Source: Pelagimonas varians (GTDB lineage Bacteria > Pseudomonadota > Alphaproteobacteria > Rhodobacterales > Rhodobacteraceae). From it: a stretch of DNA of 64,000 bases. Made by a program: the position numbers and the translations under genes. The notes below the pieces were generated by a model. That model made no database searches. It saw only the letters and a program-made list of their open reading frames with translations, and was not told the DNA's origin. The stretch lies in the NCBI RefSeq assembly GCF_003208435.1, contig NZ_QKMF01000005.1, forward strand, positions 235,912-299,911, written 5' to 3'. Below are positions 25,220 through 34,011 of the stretch, in pieces (the first letter of the stretch is position 1; every line of letters starts with the position of its first letter).

Positions 25220-25594
25220 TTGATTAGATTCCTGAATCAACTTGATCACAATTTGAAGAACCGGTTTGTACCGGCTATATCCGGATCAGGCGAAAAATCG
25301 TTCGGACTACGTGTAGTCAAATTCAGTATCGCTGTTTTGGTGCTCGGTTTCTTTTCACAGTTGTTGTTTGGAAATGTTGCAGGCGGAAAAGTTGTCGGGG
25401 CACAGGTTTCGGACGGCGTCTATCTTTTAAAATTCACAGGATACGGTGGCGGCTATAGGTGGAAAGCCGTTGAGCCAGAAATCTATTGGTTTTGGCACGC
25501 GCACCGTACCGTGTTTTTCTTGAGCTTTGGAATCTTCCTGACAGGATATATTGCTTGTTTTATCAGGGCCGTGGTCCCGTGGCGTTTAGAATAG
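25220..25594 (+). CDS. Small membrane protein of unknown function
   Basis: About 124 aa with two membrane helices, near FSIAVLVLGFFSQLLFG and RTVFFLSFGIFLTGYIACFI, separated by a short periplasmic loop rich in Gly and Tyr (FTGYGGGYRWKAVEPEIYWF). No family recognised. The frame is open from a GTG at 25136, but that codon abuts GGAGG with no spacing and the stretch also holds an inverted repeat (CCTGCGG 25147-25153 with CCGCAGG 25174-25180) that may be the ubiK terminator, so the TTG at 25220 is preferred. The sequence is more AT-rich than its neighbours. The start is uncertain. Confidence 0.55.
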   Translation: MIRFLNQLDHNLKNRFVPAISGSGEKSFGLRVVKFSIAVLVLGFFSQLLFGNVAGGKVVGAQVSDGVYLLKFTGYGGGYRWKAVEPEIYWFWHAHRTVFFLSFGIFLTGYIACFIRAVVPWRLE

Positions 25595-25605
25595 GTGAGG
25601 GGCAT

Positions 25606-25634
25606 TTGCTTGCGACTTGCTTGCGACTTGCTTG
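25606..25634. repeat. Tandem repeat, 11-bp unit, 2.6 copies
   Basis: TTGCTTGCGAC is present twice in a row and then partly (TTGCTTG), right after the small membrane gene. A simple slippage repeat. Confidence 0.7.
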
Positions 25635-25639
25635 TGTTT

Positions 25640-25665
25640 CATAGGCGGACATGCGCCCGCCTATG
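25640..25665 (+). terminator. Stem-loop after the small membrane gene
   Basis: CATAGGCGG pairs with CCGCCTATG across an 8-base loop; no T run. It may end the plus-strand transcript. Confidence 0.45.
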
Positions 25666-25680
25666 AGAGCCGAAAGCAAT

Positions 25681-25711
25681 AGAGGTGCCCACCGTAAAAG
25701 GAGGCACCTCT
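25681..25711. terminator. Terminator of the dapF-rpiB operon
   Basis: AGAGGTGCC pairs with GGCACCTCT around a 13-base loop, 39 bases after the rpiB stop on the minus strand. Confidence 0.7.
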
Positions 25712-25750
25712 TTGACTTGCCATTTCGTGGCTATGTTTTGGAGTGAAGTC

Positions 25751-26191
25751 TTATTCTCCGATCATATCCACCCGCGTTGCATGGCGGCCGCCTTCGAATT
25801 CGGTGCCCAGATAGGCGTCAACAATATCGAGCGCGAGGCCTTCGCCGACAACGCGTGCCCCGATGGACAGCATGTTGGCGTTGTTGTGGGCGCGGATCAT
25901 ACTGGCTGAAAACGTGTCAGAGCAGACGCCACAGCGGATGCCTTTGACCTTGTTAGCGGCCATCATGATGCCTTGACCCGTGCCGCATAGGATAATGCCC
26001 AAATCGCAATCACCCGATGCCACCAGCTCTGCTGCGGCTTGGCCGTGTTTGGGGTAGTGGGTGCTTTCCGGGCTGGTGGGGCCGATATCGACGGGCTCCC
26101 AGCCTTGCGCCTTGATATGTTCGGCAATGGTTTGGCGCAGTGCAATTGCGGCGTGATCGCTGGACAGGGCGATGCGTTTGTTGGCAGTCAT
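25751..26191 (-). CDS. rpiB: Ribose 5-phosphate isomerase B
   Basis: 146 aa. RpiB interconverts ribose 5-phosphate and ribulose 5-phosphate in the pentose phosphate pathway. The N-terminal phosphate-binding segment is ALSSDHAAIALRQ. The catalytic Cys is in ILCGTGQGIMMAANKVKGIR, and CSDTFSASMIRAHNNANMLS follows, as in RpiB enzymes. Members of this fold also include galactose 6-phosphate and allose isomerases, but the sequence reads as RpiB. It is the last gene of the dapF-led set, 42 bp after pcs. Confidence 0.93.
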   Translation of the reverse strand: MTANKRIALSSDHAAIALRQTIAEHIKAQGWEPVDIGPTSPESTHYPKHGQAAAELVASGDCDLGIILCGTGQGIMMAANKVKGIRCGVCSDTFSASMIRAHNNANMLSIGARVVGEGLALDIVDAYLGTEFEGGRHATRVDMIGE

Positions 26192-26233
26192 GGCGGTGTC
26201 TCTCGTTTAGGCAGGCCGGTTTGGGCGCTGGGC

Positions 26234-26926
26234 TTACTTTTTCTCAGGAATGAGTTGCTGTGCGATTCCTGCAAAGAGCAGGTAAATGGACGTGATATTC
26301 AGCCCCCAATGGGCCCAGCTTTGGGGATGAAAATCGACCCAAGCGGCCCAGCCCGCAAAAAATGTCCAAGCCAAAGCCATCGGAAGCGACACAGTGCGCC
26401 AACGTTCCGTGCGCACGGGGTGGATAAATTTGAGCGGCAAAAACATAGCTACGGCCAGTACCGTGACCAGTGCGATAATAATCCAGAAATCAGGCCTCAA
26501 GGCGAAGAGCACAATCACCAGCATGTTCCAACAACCCGGGAATCCATGAAATGAATTGTCCGAAGTTTTCATCCGGCTGTCGGCAAAATACATCGCCGAG
26601 GCAAAAGTGATCACGATGATTGCGAACCAACCTGTCCAGCCTGGCAGTAAACCCGATTGGAACAAAGCGAAGGCAGGAATGAAGACATAGGTCAGGTAGT
26701 CAATGATCAGATCTAGCAGCACTCCGTCAAAGCGGGGCGCATAGGTTTTAACATTGTATTTGCGCGCCAACGGCCCATCGATGCCATCAACGGCGAAGGC
26801 CACGACCAACCACAAGAACATGAGCGACCATTTTTCCTGCGCAGCCGCAAGCATCGACAGCATGGCAAAAACGGCACCGGTGGCAGTGAACAGGTGAACA
26901 GCAAGGGCGCGGGTCTGATGTGTCAT
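26234..26926 (-). CDS. pcs: Phosphatidylcholine synthase
   Basis: 230 aa, about eight membrane helices. Pcs joins choline directly to CDP-diacylglycerol, giving phosphatidylcholine without methylation of PE. The CDP-alcohol phosphotransferase motif is present in the wide-spaced Pcs form: DGPLAR, twelve residues, then GVLLDLIID. Further segments YADSRMKTSDNSFHGFP and NMLVIVLFAL and LPLKFIHPVRTERWR match Pcs. Alternative starts lie at 26944 and 26983, the latter a TTG overlapping the stop of the preceding gene. None has a strong ribosome site, so translational coupling is likely. Confidence 0.92.
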   Translation of the reverse strand: MTHQTRALAVHLFTATGAVFAMLSMLAAAQEKWSLMFLWLVVAFAVDGIDGPLARKYNVKTYAPRFDGVLLDLIIDYLTYVFIPAFALFQSGLLPGWTGWFAIIVITFASAMYFADSRMKTSDNSFHGFPGCWNMLVIVLFALRPDFWIIIALVTVLAVAMFLPLKFIHPVRTERWRTVSLPMALAWTFFAGWAAWVDFHPQSWAHWGLNITSIYLLFAGIAQQLIPEKK

Positions 26927-26979
26927 GCGCACGTATTGAACCATTCCGCAGGTCAGTGCAATTGCCCTGCGGCAAATGG

Positions 26980-27597
26980 TCAATCGGTTTTGGGTGGGGA
27001 AGTCATAAGCTGCGCCAGCTCCAATAATTCAGAGCCAAACCCGCTTTCGATTGCCGCCGCTGCTGCCCTGCGTGGTGCGTCGTCTTTATTTTGGTTCAAC
27101 TTCCAAGTGCTGTCGAGGGTGTCGATCTTCAAGCGGAACGGCACAATCATACGCAAAAAACGAGCTTGAACATCATCGCTGGTTTTGTCCATCGTCCAAG
27201 GGGTTTTGGGCAATCGGGCCTCGTAGGCGGCTGATTGGGCCGCGAGCAGCGGGATCAGCGCGTCTTGAGGAAGGCGTTGAAGCGTGCCGGTCAGATGCAC
27301 CGACACGTAGTTCCATGTCGGAACCTGGTCATCGATCCCGTACCAGTCCGGCGACACATAGCCGTCAGGGCCCGTCACGATCAGCCGTGCCGGTCGGTCC
27401 TCCGCTTCGCGTACAATCGGGTTTGATCGCACGAGGTGCAGCAGGGCTTCGGACCCGTCTTGGGACAGCAAAAACGGAATATGCGCAATCAACGGGACCG
27501 GATCGGCAGAAAGGGTCAGCGCGCCAAACGCCCGTTTGCGTGCAAAATCGAGACTAAGCGCAGCTTCGGTTTTGCGAAAACTCGGGTTGGGGTGCAT
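26980..27597 (-). CDS. FMN-binding negative regulator family protein (PaiB-like)
   Basis: 205 aa. The sequence MHPNPSFRKTEAALSLDFA, then PLIAHIPFLLSQDG, then LLHLVRSNPI and TWNYVSVHLTG match the PaiB/FMN-binding split-barrel family, named after a Bacillus regulator of sporulation and protease genes. Flavin binding is the likely property; a regulatory role here is not supported by anything in the sequence. The ATG at 27597 is preferred to 27636 because it opens the family core. It sits between mtaB and pcs in the same operon. Confidence 0.85.
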   Translation of the reverse strand: MHPNPSFRKTEAALSLDFARKRAFGALTLSADPVPLIAHIPFLLSQDGSEALLHLVRSNPIVREAEDRPARLIVTGPDGYVSPDWYGIDDQVPTWNYVSVHLTGTLQRLPQDALIPLLAAQSAAYEARLPKTPWTMDKTSDDVQARFLRMIVPFRLKIDTLDSTWKLNQNKDDAPRRAAAAAIESGFGSELLELAQLMTSPPKTD

Positions 27598-27652
27598 GGT
27601 TAGGGCTTTCAGCTTGGGGTTGGCGCATGTTTCCATAGCGATTGGTGAGGCT

Positions 27653-28930
27653 TTAGCGCGGGCCTTGTGCGGTCAATTGCGTACCGGAAACTCCGCCAAT
27701 GACAGCTGTTATGATTTGGCCAACAGGCTGCGGGTTGTCAAAGCGGACTTCGGTGAATTGCTCGGTCCTGCCCATGTCCGGCGATTCCATCAAGACACTA
27801 TGGGTTTGCCCCACTTGGGCTGCCAGATGTTTGATCACTTGGGCATCACCGGCCGAACGCAAACTAGCGGCGCGTTGTTTAATCACTGAACCGTTGACCT
27901 TATTCGGGATTTTCGCGGCAGGGGTGCCGGGCCGCGACGAATAAGGAAAGACATGCAGCCAAGTCAGATCGCATTCTTCGACCAGTTTGAGCGAATTTTC
28001 GAAATGCGCTTCGGTCTCAGTCGGGAATCCCGCAATAATATCCGCCCCAAAAGTCATTTCAGGCCGCAATTTCCGCGCTTCTTGGCAAAACTCAATGGCG
28101 TCATCGCGCAAGTGCCGCCGTTTCATCCGTTTCAGGATTAGATCATCACCGTGCTGAAGGCTCAGGTGTAAATGCGGCATCAGGCGCGGTTCAGTGGCGA
28201 TCGCCTGCATGAGATTGTCGTCCGCCTCAATCGAATCGATCGAACTGATGCGAAGACGAGGCACATCGGTCAGACGCAATATACGCATAACCAGATCGCC
28301 CAAGCGTGGCTCTCCGGGAAGGTCGGCCCCCCAAGACGTCAAATCAACGCCGGTAAGGACCACCTCGTTATAGCCTTGCTGCACCAATCGTTTGATTTGA
28401 TCGACGACAACACCGGCAGGAACAGATCGCGAATTGCCGCGTCCGTAGGGAATGATACAAAACGTACAGCGGTGATCGCAGCCGTTTTGAACCTGCACAT
28501 AGGCGCGGCTTCGGCTGCCAAACCCGTCAATCAGGTGTCCGGCGGTTTCTGTAACCGACATGATGTCGTTGACCTGAACCTTTTCGGTCTCGCCGATGAA
28601 ATTCGGGCCTAGACCAGCCCATGTTTCCGGCGACATTTTTTCGGTGTTGCCGATGACGGTGTCGACTTCTTCCATAGCGGCAAAGCTGTCTGGATCAATT
28701 TGTGCGGCGCAGCCGGTGACGATCACTGTCGCATCCGGATTTTCACGGCGCAGCCGCCGGATTTCCTGACGGGCCTTGCGCACAGCTTCTTGGGTCACGG
28801 CACAGGTGTTGACCACGACGGCATTGCTGACACCAGCTTGCTGCGCCAAATCCTTCATGGCTTCGGTTTCATAGGCGTTGAGGCGGCAGCCTAATGTGGT
28901 GAATTTGGGACCTGAATAGTCGGACGTCAT
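27653..28930 (-). CDS. mtaB: tRNA t6A37 methylthiotransferase MtaB
   Basis: 425 aa. MtaB is a radical-SAM enzyme that turns t6A at position 37 of ANN-reading tRNAs into ms2t6A. The N-terminal UPF0004 domain has [18 protein letters not shown] and GCAAQ cysteines for the auxiliary cluster. The radical-SAM motif is in [19 protein letters not shown] (CxxxCxxC). The C-terminal TRAM-like domain ends the protein. The ATGA overlap with dapF (28927-28930) shows co-translation. Confidence 0.95.
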   Translation of the reverse strand: MTSDYSGPKFTTLGCRLNAYETEAMKDLAQQAGVSNAVVVNTCAVTQEAVRKARQEIRRLRRENPDATVIVTGCAAQIDPDSFAAMEEVDTVIGNTEKMSPETWAGLGPNFIGETEKVQVNDIMSVTETAGHLIDGFGSRSRAYVQVQNGCDHRCTFCIIPYGRGNSRSVPAGVVVDQIKRLVQQGYNEVVLTGVDLTSWGADLPGEPRLGDLVMRILRLTDVPRLRISSIDSIEADDNLMQAIATEPRLMPHLHLSLQHGDDLILKRMKRRHLRDDAIEFCQEARKLRPEMTFGADIIAGFPTETEAHFENSLKLVEECDLTWLHVFPYSSRPGTPAAKIPNKVNGSVIKQRAASLRSAGDAQVIKHLAAQVGQTHSVLMESPDMGRTEQFTEVRFDNPQPVGQIITAVIGGVSGTQLTAQGPR

Positions 28931-29763
28931 GAATTTGCCTCCAGCCAGCGGGCGGTGAAGGCACCGTCAAACACGTATGCGGTGCCGCCTGTCATCCAAA
29001 CGCCATCGTCGCGCCAATCGATGTGCAAGGTGCCGCCCATCAGGTCAACACGGACAGAGCGCCCCGTCAGGCCACGCCGCGCCGCTGCAACCGCAGTTGC
29101 ACAAGATGAGGAGCCAGAGGCCAAGGTAACCCCGACACCGCGTTCCCAGACCCGCATTTTCAGGTGGTTGTCGCCCTCAAGGCTGGCGAATTGCACATTG
29201 GTGCGTTCGGGATACAGCGGGTGATGTTCGATTTCAGAACCGCGTGCGGCCAGATCAACGGCATCTGCGTCGGGGACGAAAAACGTACAATGCGGGTTGC
29301 CCATGCCAGTGGCTGTGGGCGCACCGTCAATGGGCAGCTCAAGCGTGTCTATTGCGCTTGCCAGCGGGATCTCATCCCAACTCAGTTGTGGATGGCCCAT
29401 GTTGACCGACACCAAGCCATTGCCCGCATCGACGGCCCGCAGGGTACCGCGATCCGTTGTCAGGGTCAGATCGACTTCTTTGGTTTCATCCATCAAATAG
29501 CGGGCAATGCAACGTGTGGCGTTTCCGCAGGCCGCCGAGGTCGATCCGTCGGAATTGTAAAAAGTCAGATGCGGATTGCCGTCTCGCAAAGAGATTTCGG
29601 CCAGCTGGTCGAATCCCACGCCGCAATGGCGATCCCCAATCGCGGTCACTAGCTTTGGCGACAACTCATGCGTGCGTTTGCGCGAGTCGATCACGACAAA
29701 GTCGTTTCCGAGGCCGTGCATCTTCATGAAAGGCAAGCTGGTATGGGGATTTGGCTGTATCAT
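28927..29763 (-). CDS. dapF: Diaminopimelate epimerase
   Basis: 278 aa. DapF interconverts LL- and meso-diaminopimelate for lysine and peptidoglycan. Two catalytic cysteines are visible: Cys79 in [10 protein letters not shown] and the later one in [13 protein letters not shown] (usually GSGSCA). The N-terminal segment [15 protein letters not shown] is diagnostic. The open frame extends to 29823, but the ATG at 29763 gives a normal length. First gene of the minus-strand operon through mtaB to rpiB; tRNA-Lys is divergent. Confidence 0.95.
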   Translation of the reverse strand: MIQPNPHTSLPFMKMHGLGNDFVVIDSRKRTHELSPKLVTAIGDRHCGVGFDQLAEISLRDGNPHLTFYNSDGSTSAACGNATRCIARYLMDETKEVDLTLTTDRGTLRAVDAGNGLVSVNMGHPQLSWDEIPLASAIDTLELPIDGAPTATGMGNPHCTFFVPDADAVDLAARGSEIEHHPLYPERTNVQFASLEGDNHLKMRVWERGVGVTLASGSSSCATAVAAARRGLTGRSVRVDLMGGTLHIDWRDDGVWMTGGTAYVFDGAFTARWLEANS

Positions 29764-29862
29764 ACCCGCGCATATAGGCGGATCACGTGGCAAAAGAAAG
29801 CTGCGCCGCAGCGGCTGTTTCAAAGAAAATCAAAAAACCTTCAAAAAGGATTGTTTTCGGGG

Positions 29863-29891
29863 TTGACCCTACCCCCCCTAATTTCTAGAAG
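29863..29891 (+). promoter_or_regulatory. Promoter of tRNA-Lys
   Basis: TTGACC, a 17-base spacer and TAGAAG, with a transcription start expected about 7 bases before the tRNA. Confidence 0.6.
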
Positions 29892-29904
29892 CGCCACACA
29901 GTGT

Positions 29905-29980
29905 GGGCCGTTAGCTCAGTTGGTAGAGCAACTGACTTTTAATCAGTTGGCCGCAGGTTCGAATCCTGCACGGCTCACCA
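29905..29980 (+). tRNA. tRNA-Lys (anticodon TTT)
   Basis: 76 bases including an encoded CCA. The 7-bp acceptor GGGCCGT pairs with ACGGCTC (one G:T). The D arm has TAGCTCAGTTGGTAGAGC, the anticodon arm is ACTGA-CTTTTAA-TCAGT, giving anticodon TTT, and the T arm contains GGTTCGAATCC. All invariant positions are present. Confidence 0.98.
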
Positions 29981-30102
29981 CTTACACCCCAAGGGCTTGG
30001 TCTTAATTGACTGAGCCCTTTGGCGTTTCCGGGCCCGAGCCTATTTCTTAAGCACGCATTTGATGCACGATTGCAGGGCTGGCGCAGACACCCGCGAATA
30101 CA

Positions 30103-30138
30103 AAAACGCCCGCGCCTTGGGGAAGGCGCGGGCGTTTT
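30103..30138. terminator. Terminator of gcdH
   Basis: A perfect 16-bp stem with a 4-base loop, 17 bases after the gcdH stop, followed on the minus strand by TTTTTG. It may also stop read-through from the tRNA. Confidence 0.92.
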
Positions 30139-30154
30139 GCTACATGGTCTAAGT

Positions 30155-31369
30155 TTAGAAGAACGCCTGTAGGCCAGTTTGCGCCCGCCCAAGGATCAGC
30201 GCGTGAACATCATGCGTGCCTTCGTAGGTGTTCACAGTCTCGAGGTTCACCATGTGACGAATGACGTGGAAGTCCTGACTGATTCCATTGCCACCATGCA
30301 TGTCGCGGGCGTGGCGCGCGATGTCCAAAGCTTTGCCGCAATTGTTGCGTTTGATCATCGAAATCATTTCAGGGGCCGCCTTGGCTTCGTCCATCAAGCG
30401 CCCAACGCGCAAAGACGCCTGTAGCCCAAGCGTAATTTCTGTTTGCATGTTCGCAAGCTTCAGTTGGAACAATTGTGTCTGCGCCAATGGTTTGCCGAAC
30501 TGTTTGCGATCCAACCCGTACTGGAGGGCGGCATGCCAGCACGCCTCGGCCGCGCCCATAGCGCCCCAGCTAATTCCATAGCGAGCACGGTTCAAACAGC
30601 CGAAGGGCCCCTTGAGCCCCGAGACGTTGGGCAAGAGCGCGTCTTCGCCAACCTCGACGTTGTCCATGACGATTTCGCCGGTGATCGAGGCGCGCAGGGA
30701 TTGTTTGCCCTCGATCTTTGGTGCGCTGAGCCCCTTGGTGCCCTTATCCAGAGCAAAGCCTTTGATCTTGCCGTCATGTGCGTCCGATTTCGCCCAAACA
30801 ACAAAGACATCGGCGATGGGCGCGTTGGAAATCCACATTTTGGACCCGTTGAGCACATAGCCGCCATCCACCTTTTTGGCAGTGGTTTTCATGCTGCCGG
30901 GGTCTGAACCCGCATCGGGTTCGGTTAGACCAAAGCAACCTATGAATGCGCCACTGGCCAGTTTGGGCAGGTATTTCTGACGCTGCTCGGCGGTGCCATA
31001 GGCGTAGATCGGATACATCACCAAGGATGATTGCACCGACATCATCGACCGATAGCCGCTGTCAACGCGTTCAACTTCGCGCGCGACCAAGCCGTAGGTC
31101 ACATAGCCGCCGCCAAGCCCGCCGTATTCTTCGGGGATTGTGGTGCCAAGCAGGCCCATTTCGCCCATTTCGCGGAAAATGTCGGGGTCGGTCTGTTCAT
31201 TGGCAAAGGCGTCGGTGACCCGCGGCATCAGCTTGTCCTGTGCATAGGCGCGGGCGCTGTCGCGGATCATCCGCTCGTCTTCCTCAAGCTGGCTTTCCAG
31301 CAAAAACGGATCTTCCCATGAAAAACTGGACAGGCCGGGCTGGGATTGGGGCGACAGGTGCGATGACAT
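30155..31369 (-). CDS. gcdH: Glutaryl-CoA dehydrogenase
   Basis: 404 aa. GcdH oxidises and decarboxylates glutaryl-CoA to crotonyl-CoA in lysine, tryptophan and glutarate breakdown, passing electrons to ETF. The acyl-CoA dehydrogenase domains are complete: [50 protein letters not shown]. The catalytic Glu is in [12 protein letters not shown]. These segments are more like GcdH than short-chain dehydrogenases. It is divergent from a LysR regulator, which probably controls it, and etfBA is in the same window. Confidence 0.92.
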   Translation of the reverse strand: MSSHLSPQSQPGLSSFSWEDPFLLESQLEEDERMIRDSARAYAQDKLMPRVTDAFANEQTDPDIFREMGEMGLLGTTIPEEYGGLGGGYVTYGLVAREVERVDSGYRSMMSVQSSLVMYPIYAYGTAEQRQKYLPKLASGAFIGCFGLTEPDAGSDPGSMKTTAKKVDGGYVLNGSKMWISNAPIADVFVVWAKSDAHDGKIKGFALDKGTKGLSAPKIEGKQSLRASITGEIVMDNVEVGEDALLPNVSGLKGPFGCLNRARYGISWGAMGAAEACWHAALQYGLDRKQFGKPLAQTQLFQLKLANMQTEITLGLQASLRVGRLMDEAKAAPEMISMIKRNNCGKALDIARHARDMHGGNGISQDFHVIRHMVNLETVNTYEGTHDVHALILGRAQTGLQAFF

Positions 31370-31396
31370 GGGGCATAGCCTTTTGAAATGAGGTTT

Positions 31397-31411
31397 GATT
31401 ATGACATAATC
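31397..31411. promoter_or_regulatory. Palindrome GATTATGACATAATC
   Basis: Perfect 7-bp arms around one base, midway between the divergent gcdH and LysR starts. It has the form expected of a LysR recognition site. Confidence 0.55.
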
Positions 31412-31449
31412 GCAAGAACCTTGCCCGCAAAGCGAATTTCCGGCATGAA

Positions 31450-31470
31450 ATCATTCCGAAAGGGAATGAT
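31450..31470. promoter_or_regulatory. Inverted repeat covering the LysR gene ribosome site
   Basis: ATCATTCC-GAAAG-GGAATGAT ends at the base before the LysR ATG and includes its AAGGGA. It could be an autoregulatory DNA site or an RNA hairpin hiding the ribosome site. Confidence 0.5.
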
Positions 31471-32355
31471 ATGTCAGCTTCACGGCGATTTACGCCTCCA
31501 TTGTCCTGTCTCACTGCCTTTGAAGCGGTGGCGCGGCACGGATCTGTCACTGATGCCGCCCGCGAACTGGACCTGACGCAAAGCGCGGTCAGCCGTCAGA
31601 TACAAAAGCTGGAATCGCAAGTCGGCGGCTTGCTGTTTGAGAGGGATCGCAAGCGGCTGCATGTGACTGCGCAGGGGGAAACCTATGCCCGTGAAATACG
31701 CATGGCTTTGGCGCAAATCCAAAATGCGACGATTGCGCTGCAAACCAATCCAGATGGCGGCGTATTGAACCTTGCCAGTCTGCCTAGCATTGGCACTCAT
31801 TGGCTGGCCCCGCGACTGCCGGCGTTTTTGCGCGCACACCCGGGCATCACTTTGAACATGTCAACGCGGTTTGTACCTGTCGATTTTTCGGAGGAAACCG
31901 CCCATGCCGCGATACAACACGGACAGGGGGATTGGCCGCGCGTCGGAACGATGAAGTTGTGGGACGAGCAGATGTTGGCCGTGGCGGCCCCCGATTTGTT
32001 GCAAACGGGTGATGCGGCCACGTTGCCACGGTTGCAGCTTGAAACCCGTCCGCAGGCTTGGGCAGACTGGTTTGCTGCACAGGGCCTGCCAGAGCCGGGG
32101 CGGCCTGCGATGGTGGTCGATCAATTCGGTACCATGTTGCGGGCGGCGCAGGCAGGGTTGGGTCTGGCCTTGATGCCCGACTATTTGGTTGCTCAAGAAA
32201 TCGGGAACGGATCGCTATTGGCGCTACCGGGCGCAAAGCCGGTCAGCATCGGGGCCTACTATCTGGTTTGGCCGGAAAACGCCGGAGAGTATCCGGCGCT
32301 TGTGGCGTTCAGGGATTGGTTGCGCATGGCCTCAGCCACCCGCTTTATGCCTTGA
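31471..32355 (+). CDS. LysR family transcriptional regulator, GcvA-like
   Basis: 294 aa. The N-terminal HTH is LTAFEAVARHGSVTDAAREL, then LTQSAVSRQIQKLE, and the effector domain follows, with the GcvA-subgroup beginning GGVLNLASLPSIGTHWLAPR. Divergent to gcdH at 101 bp with a palindrome between them, so it is the likely regulator of glutaryl-CoA breakdown. The effector is unknown. Its 3' end overlaps the convergent ABC-2 permease gene by 11 bp. Confidence 0.9.
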   Translation: MSASRRFTPPLSCLTAFEAVARHGSVTDAARELDLTQSAVSRQIQKLESQVGGLLFERDRKRLHVTAQGETYAREIRMALAQIQNATIALQTNPDGGVLNLASLPSIGTHWLAPRLPAFLRAHPGITLNMSTRFVPVDFSEETAHAAIQHGQGDWPRVGTMKLWDEQMLAVAAPDLLQTGDAATLPRLQLETRPQAWADWFAAQGLPEPGRPAMVVDQFGTMLRAAQAGLGLALMPDYLVAQEIGNGSLLALPGAKPVSIGAYYLVWPENAGEYPALVAFRDWLRMASATRFMP

Positions 32356-33166
32356 GCCGGTAGCCGCGATGAAACCATGCCCAAGCCAAAGTACAGATGG
32401 CAAGTGTTGAGACCAATGCAAAGCCAAAGCCGAACATCGGATTGCTGTCCGACACACCGATGATTCCCCAACGCGCGCCGTCAATCAGGTAGAATACCGG
32501 ATTCAGATGGGTGATTTGGTACAAGACAGGGGGTAATGCTTCGACCGAGTAGAAGGTGCCGGACAGAAAAGCCAAAGGTGTGACGATAAAGTTGGTGATC
32601 GCCGCCATCTGATCAAATTTGTTGGCAATGATACCCGCCAATATGCCGACGGCCGACATGAAAGTCGCGCCCAAGATCACAAAGGCCAAGGCCACAAACG
32701 GGTGCGCAGGTACGATGCCCAAAACCGCCCAAAGCCCCAGACCGATTGCCATGGCGACAACCAGACCGCGCGCAACGCCGCCGGCCAAATAGCCAAGCAC
32801 CAATTCAAAGGCCGACAGCGGCGGCATCAATGTATCAACGATATTTCCTTGCACCTTTGAGATCACAAGCGAACTAGAAGTATTGGCGAACGCGTTCTGA
32901 ATGACCGTCATCATCAATATGCCCGGGGCGATAAAAGTCGAAAAAGATACGCCCATCACATCACCACGTTTGGACCCGATGGCGATGGTAAAGATCAGCA
33001 TAAACAGCCCTGCGGTCACCAGTGGGGCCAACAAGGTTTGCGTCCAGACATTGGCAAAGCGCAGGATCTCTCGCTTGGCCAAAGTTTGCAGTCCCAGCCA
33101 ATTGACCGCGCCAAAACGGCGATCTCCGTGTCCAAAATTCGGGGTAATTTGCTTGGTCTGTGGCAT
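32345..33166 (-). CDS. ABC-2 type transport permease
   Basis: 273 aa with six membrane helices. The N-terminal cytoplasmic segment LQTLAKREILRFANVWTQTL and the core APGILMMTVIQNAFANTSSS and ANKFDQMAAITNFIVTPLAF match ABC-2 membrane proteins such as NodJ and YadH, which export lipids, polysaccharides or drugs with a separate ATPase. No ATPase gene lies beside it, which is unusual. AAGGAA about 8 bases before the ATG at 33166 supports this start over 33211. The substrate is unknown. Confidence 0.88.
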   Translation of the reverse strand: MPQTKQITPNFGHGDRRFGAVNWLGLQTLAKREILRFANVWTQTLLAPLVTAGLFMLIFTIAIGSKRGDVMGVSFSTFIAPGILMMTVIQNAFANTSSSLVISKVQGNIVDTLMPPLSAFELVLGYLAGGVARGLVVAMAIGLGLWAVLGIVPAHPFVALAFVILGATFMSAVGILAGIIANKFDQMAAITNFIVTPLAFLSGTFYSVEALPPVLYQITHLNPVFYLIDGARWGIIGVSDSNPMFGFGFALVSTLAICTLAWAWFHRGYRLKA

Positions 33167-33283
33167 TAGAAGTTCCTTGTTTCGCCCGCTGACTTGTAAC
33201 TTGCTTTGCAATGATTAGAATAGGGCTCAACTCAATAAACGACAGGCGGTCCCGTGGGGCCGCTTTTTCAGTGGGAAAATGCC

Positions 33284-33877
33284 ATGTCCTGGACCGATGA
33301 ACGCGTCGAGCTGCTCAAAAAGATGTGGGGTGAGGGGCAATCCGCAAGCCAGATCGCCAAAGAATTGGGCGGCGTGACGCGCAATGCCGTGATCGGCAAA
33401 GTGCACCGTTTGGGGTTGTCCAACCGTGCAGGTGCGACTGCCGGAGCTGATGCCAAGCCAAAAGCGAAGGCGGAGCCAAAGCCCAAGGCCGCTCCTCCTA
33501 AACCCGCAGCGGCACCTGCCGCAGAAGCCGCACCCAAGCCGAAACCGGCCCCCGAGCCAAAGCCGGTTGCCTCGACGCCCGCGGTTTTGCCTGCGCGCAA
33601 GCAGATCATTCCGGCTGGCCAACCGCTGCCTCCGCAGCCTTCGGCCAATGAAATCTCACCCGAGGCTTTGGCTCGTGTATCCGAGATCGAGAAAAAAGCC
33701 AAAAAGCTGACCTTGATGGAACTGACCGAGCGGACATGCAAATGGCCGGTTGGTGACCCTGCAACCGATGATTTCTGGTTCTGCGGCCTTCCTGTTCAGC
33801 AGGGTAAACCCTATTGCGAAGCCCATGTCGGCGTTGCCTTTCAACCGATGAGCGCGCGGCGTGATCGTCGCCGGTAG
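33284..33877 (+). CDS. gcrA: GcrA cell-cycle regulator
   Basis: 197 aa. GcrA binds sigma-70 polymerase and GANTC-methylated promoters and drives the S-phase genes of alphaproteobacteria. The N-terminal HTH is MSWTDERVELLKKMWGEGQS and KELGGVTRNAVIGKVHRLGL (1-45). A long Ala/Pro/Lys-rich linker follows (about 50-120). The C-terminal polymerase-binding part has CKWPVGDP, FWFCG and PYCEAH. The ATG at 33284 starts at the canonical MSWTDERV; the upstream in-frame start at 33254 is ignored. Together with mipZ it places the organism in the Caulobacter-type cell-cycle group. Confidence 0.95.
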   Translation: MSWTDERVELLKKMWGEGQSASQIAKELGGVTRNAVIGKVHRLGLSNRAGATAGADAKPKAKAEPKPKAAPPKPAAAPAAEAAPKPKPAPEPKPVASTPAVLPARKQIIPAGQPLPPQPSANEISPEALARVSEIEKKAKKLTLMELTERTCKWPVGDPATDDFWFCGLPVQQGKPYCEAHVGVAFQPMSARRDRRR

Positions 33878-33901
33878 CACCGGTTAGATAGAATCTTGAA
33901 G

Positions 33902-33934
33902 AAGCCCTGCCATTCCGGTGGGGCTTTTCTTTTT
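33902..33934 (+). terminator. Terminator of gcrA
   Basis: AAGCCCTGCC pairs with GGTGGGGCTT (two wobble pairs) over a 5-base loop, followed by TTCTTTTT. Confidence 0.85.
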
Positions 33935-34011
33935 GTGGCGGAGCTTTGCCTTGGCGGGGCGCAGCCCATCTGAGCCCTTTCCACAGGGGCTGCGCTGGGC
34001 TATAGGCGCGC

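Noticed and set aside
25129..25227. 32-aa frame starting MEGDVRPADITPPAIPQG after ubiK
   Set aside because: Weak ribosome site and overlap with a possible terminator; noted only in the finding on the small membrane gene.
25606..25634. CRISPR or transposon end
   Set aside because: The 11-bp units are contiguous without spacers and there are no target-site duplications or transposase.
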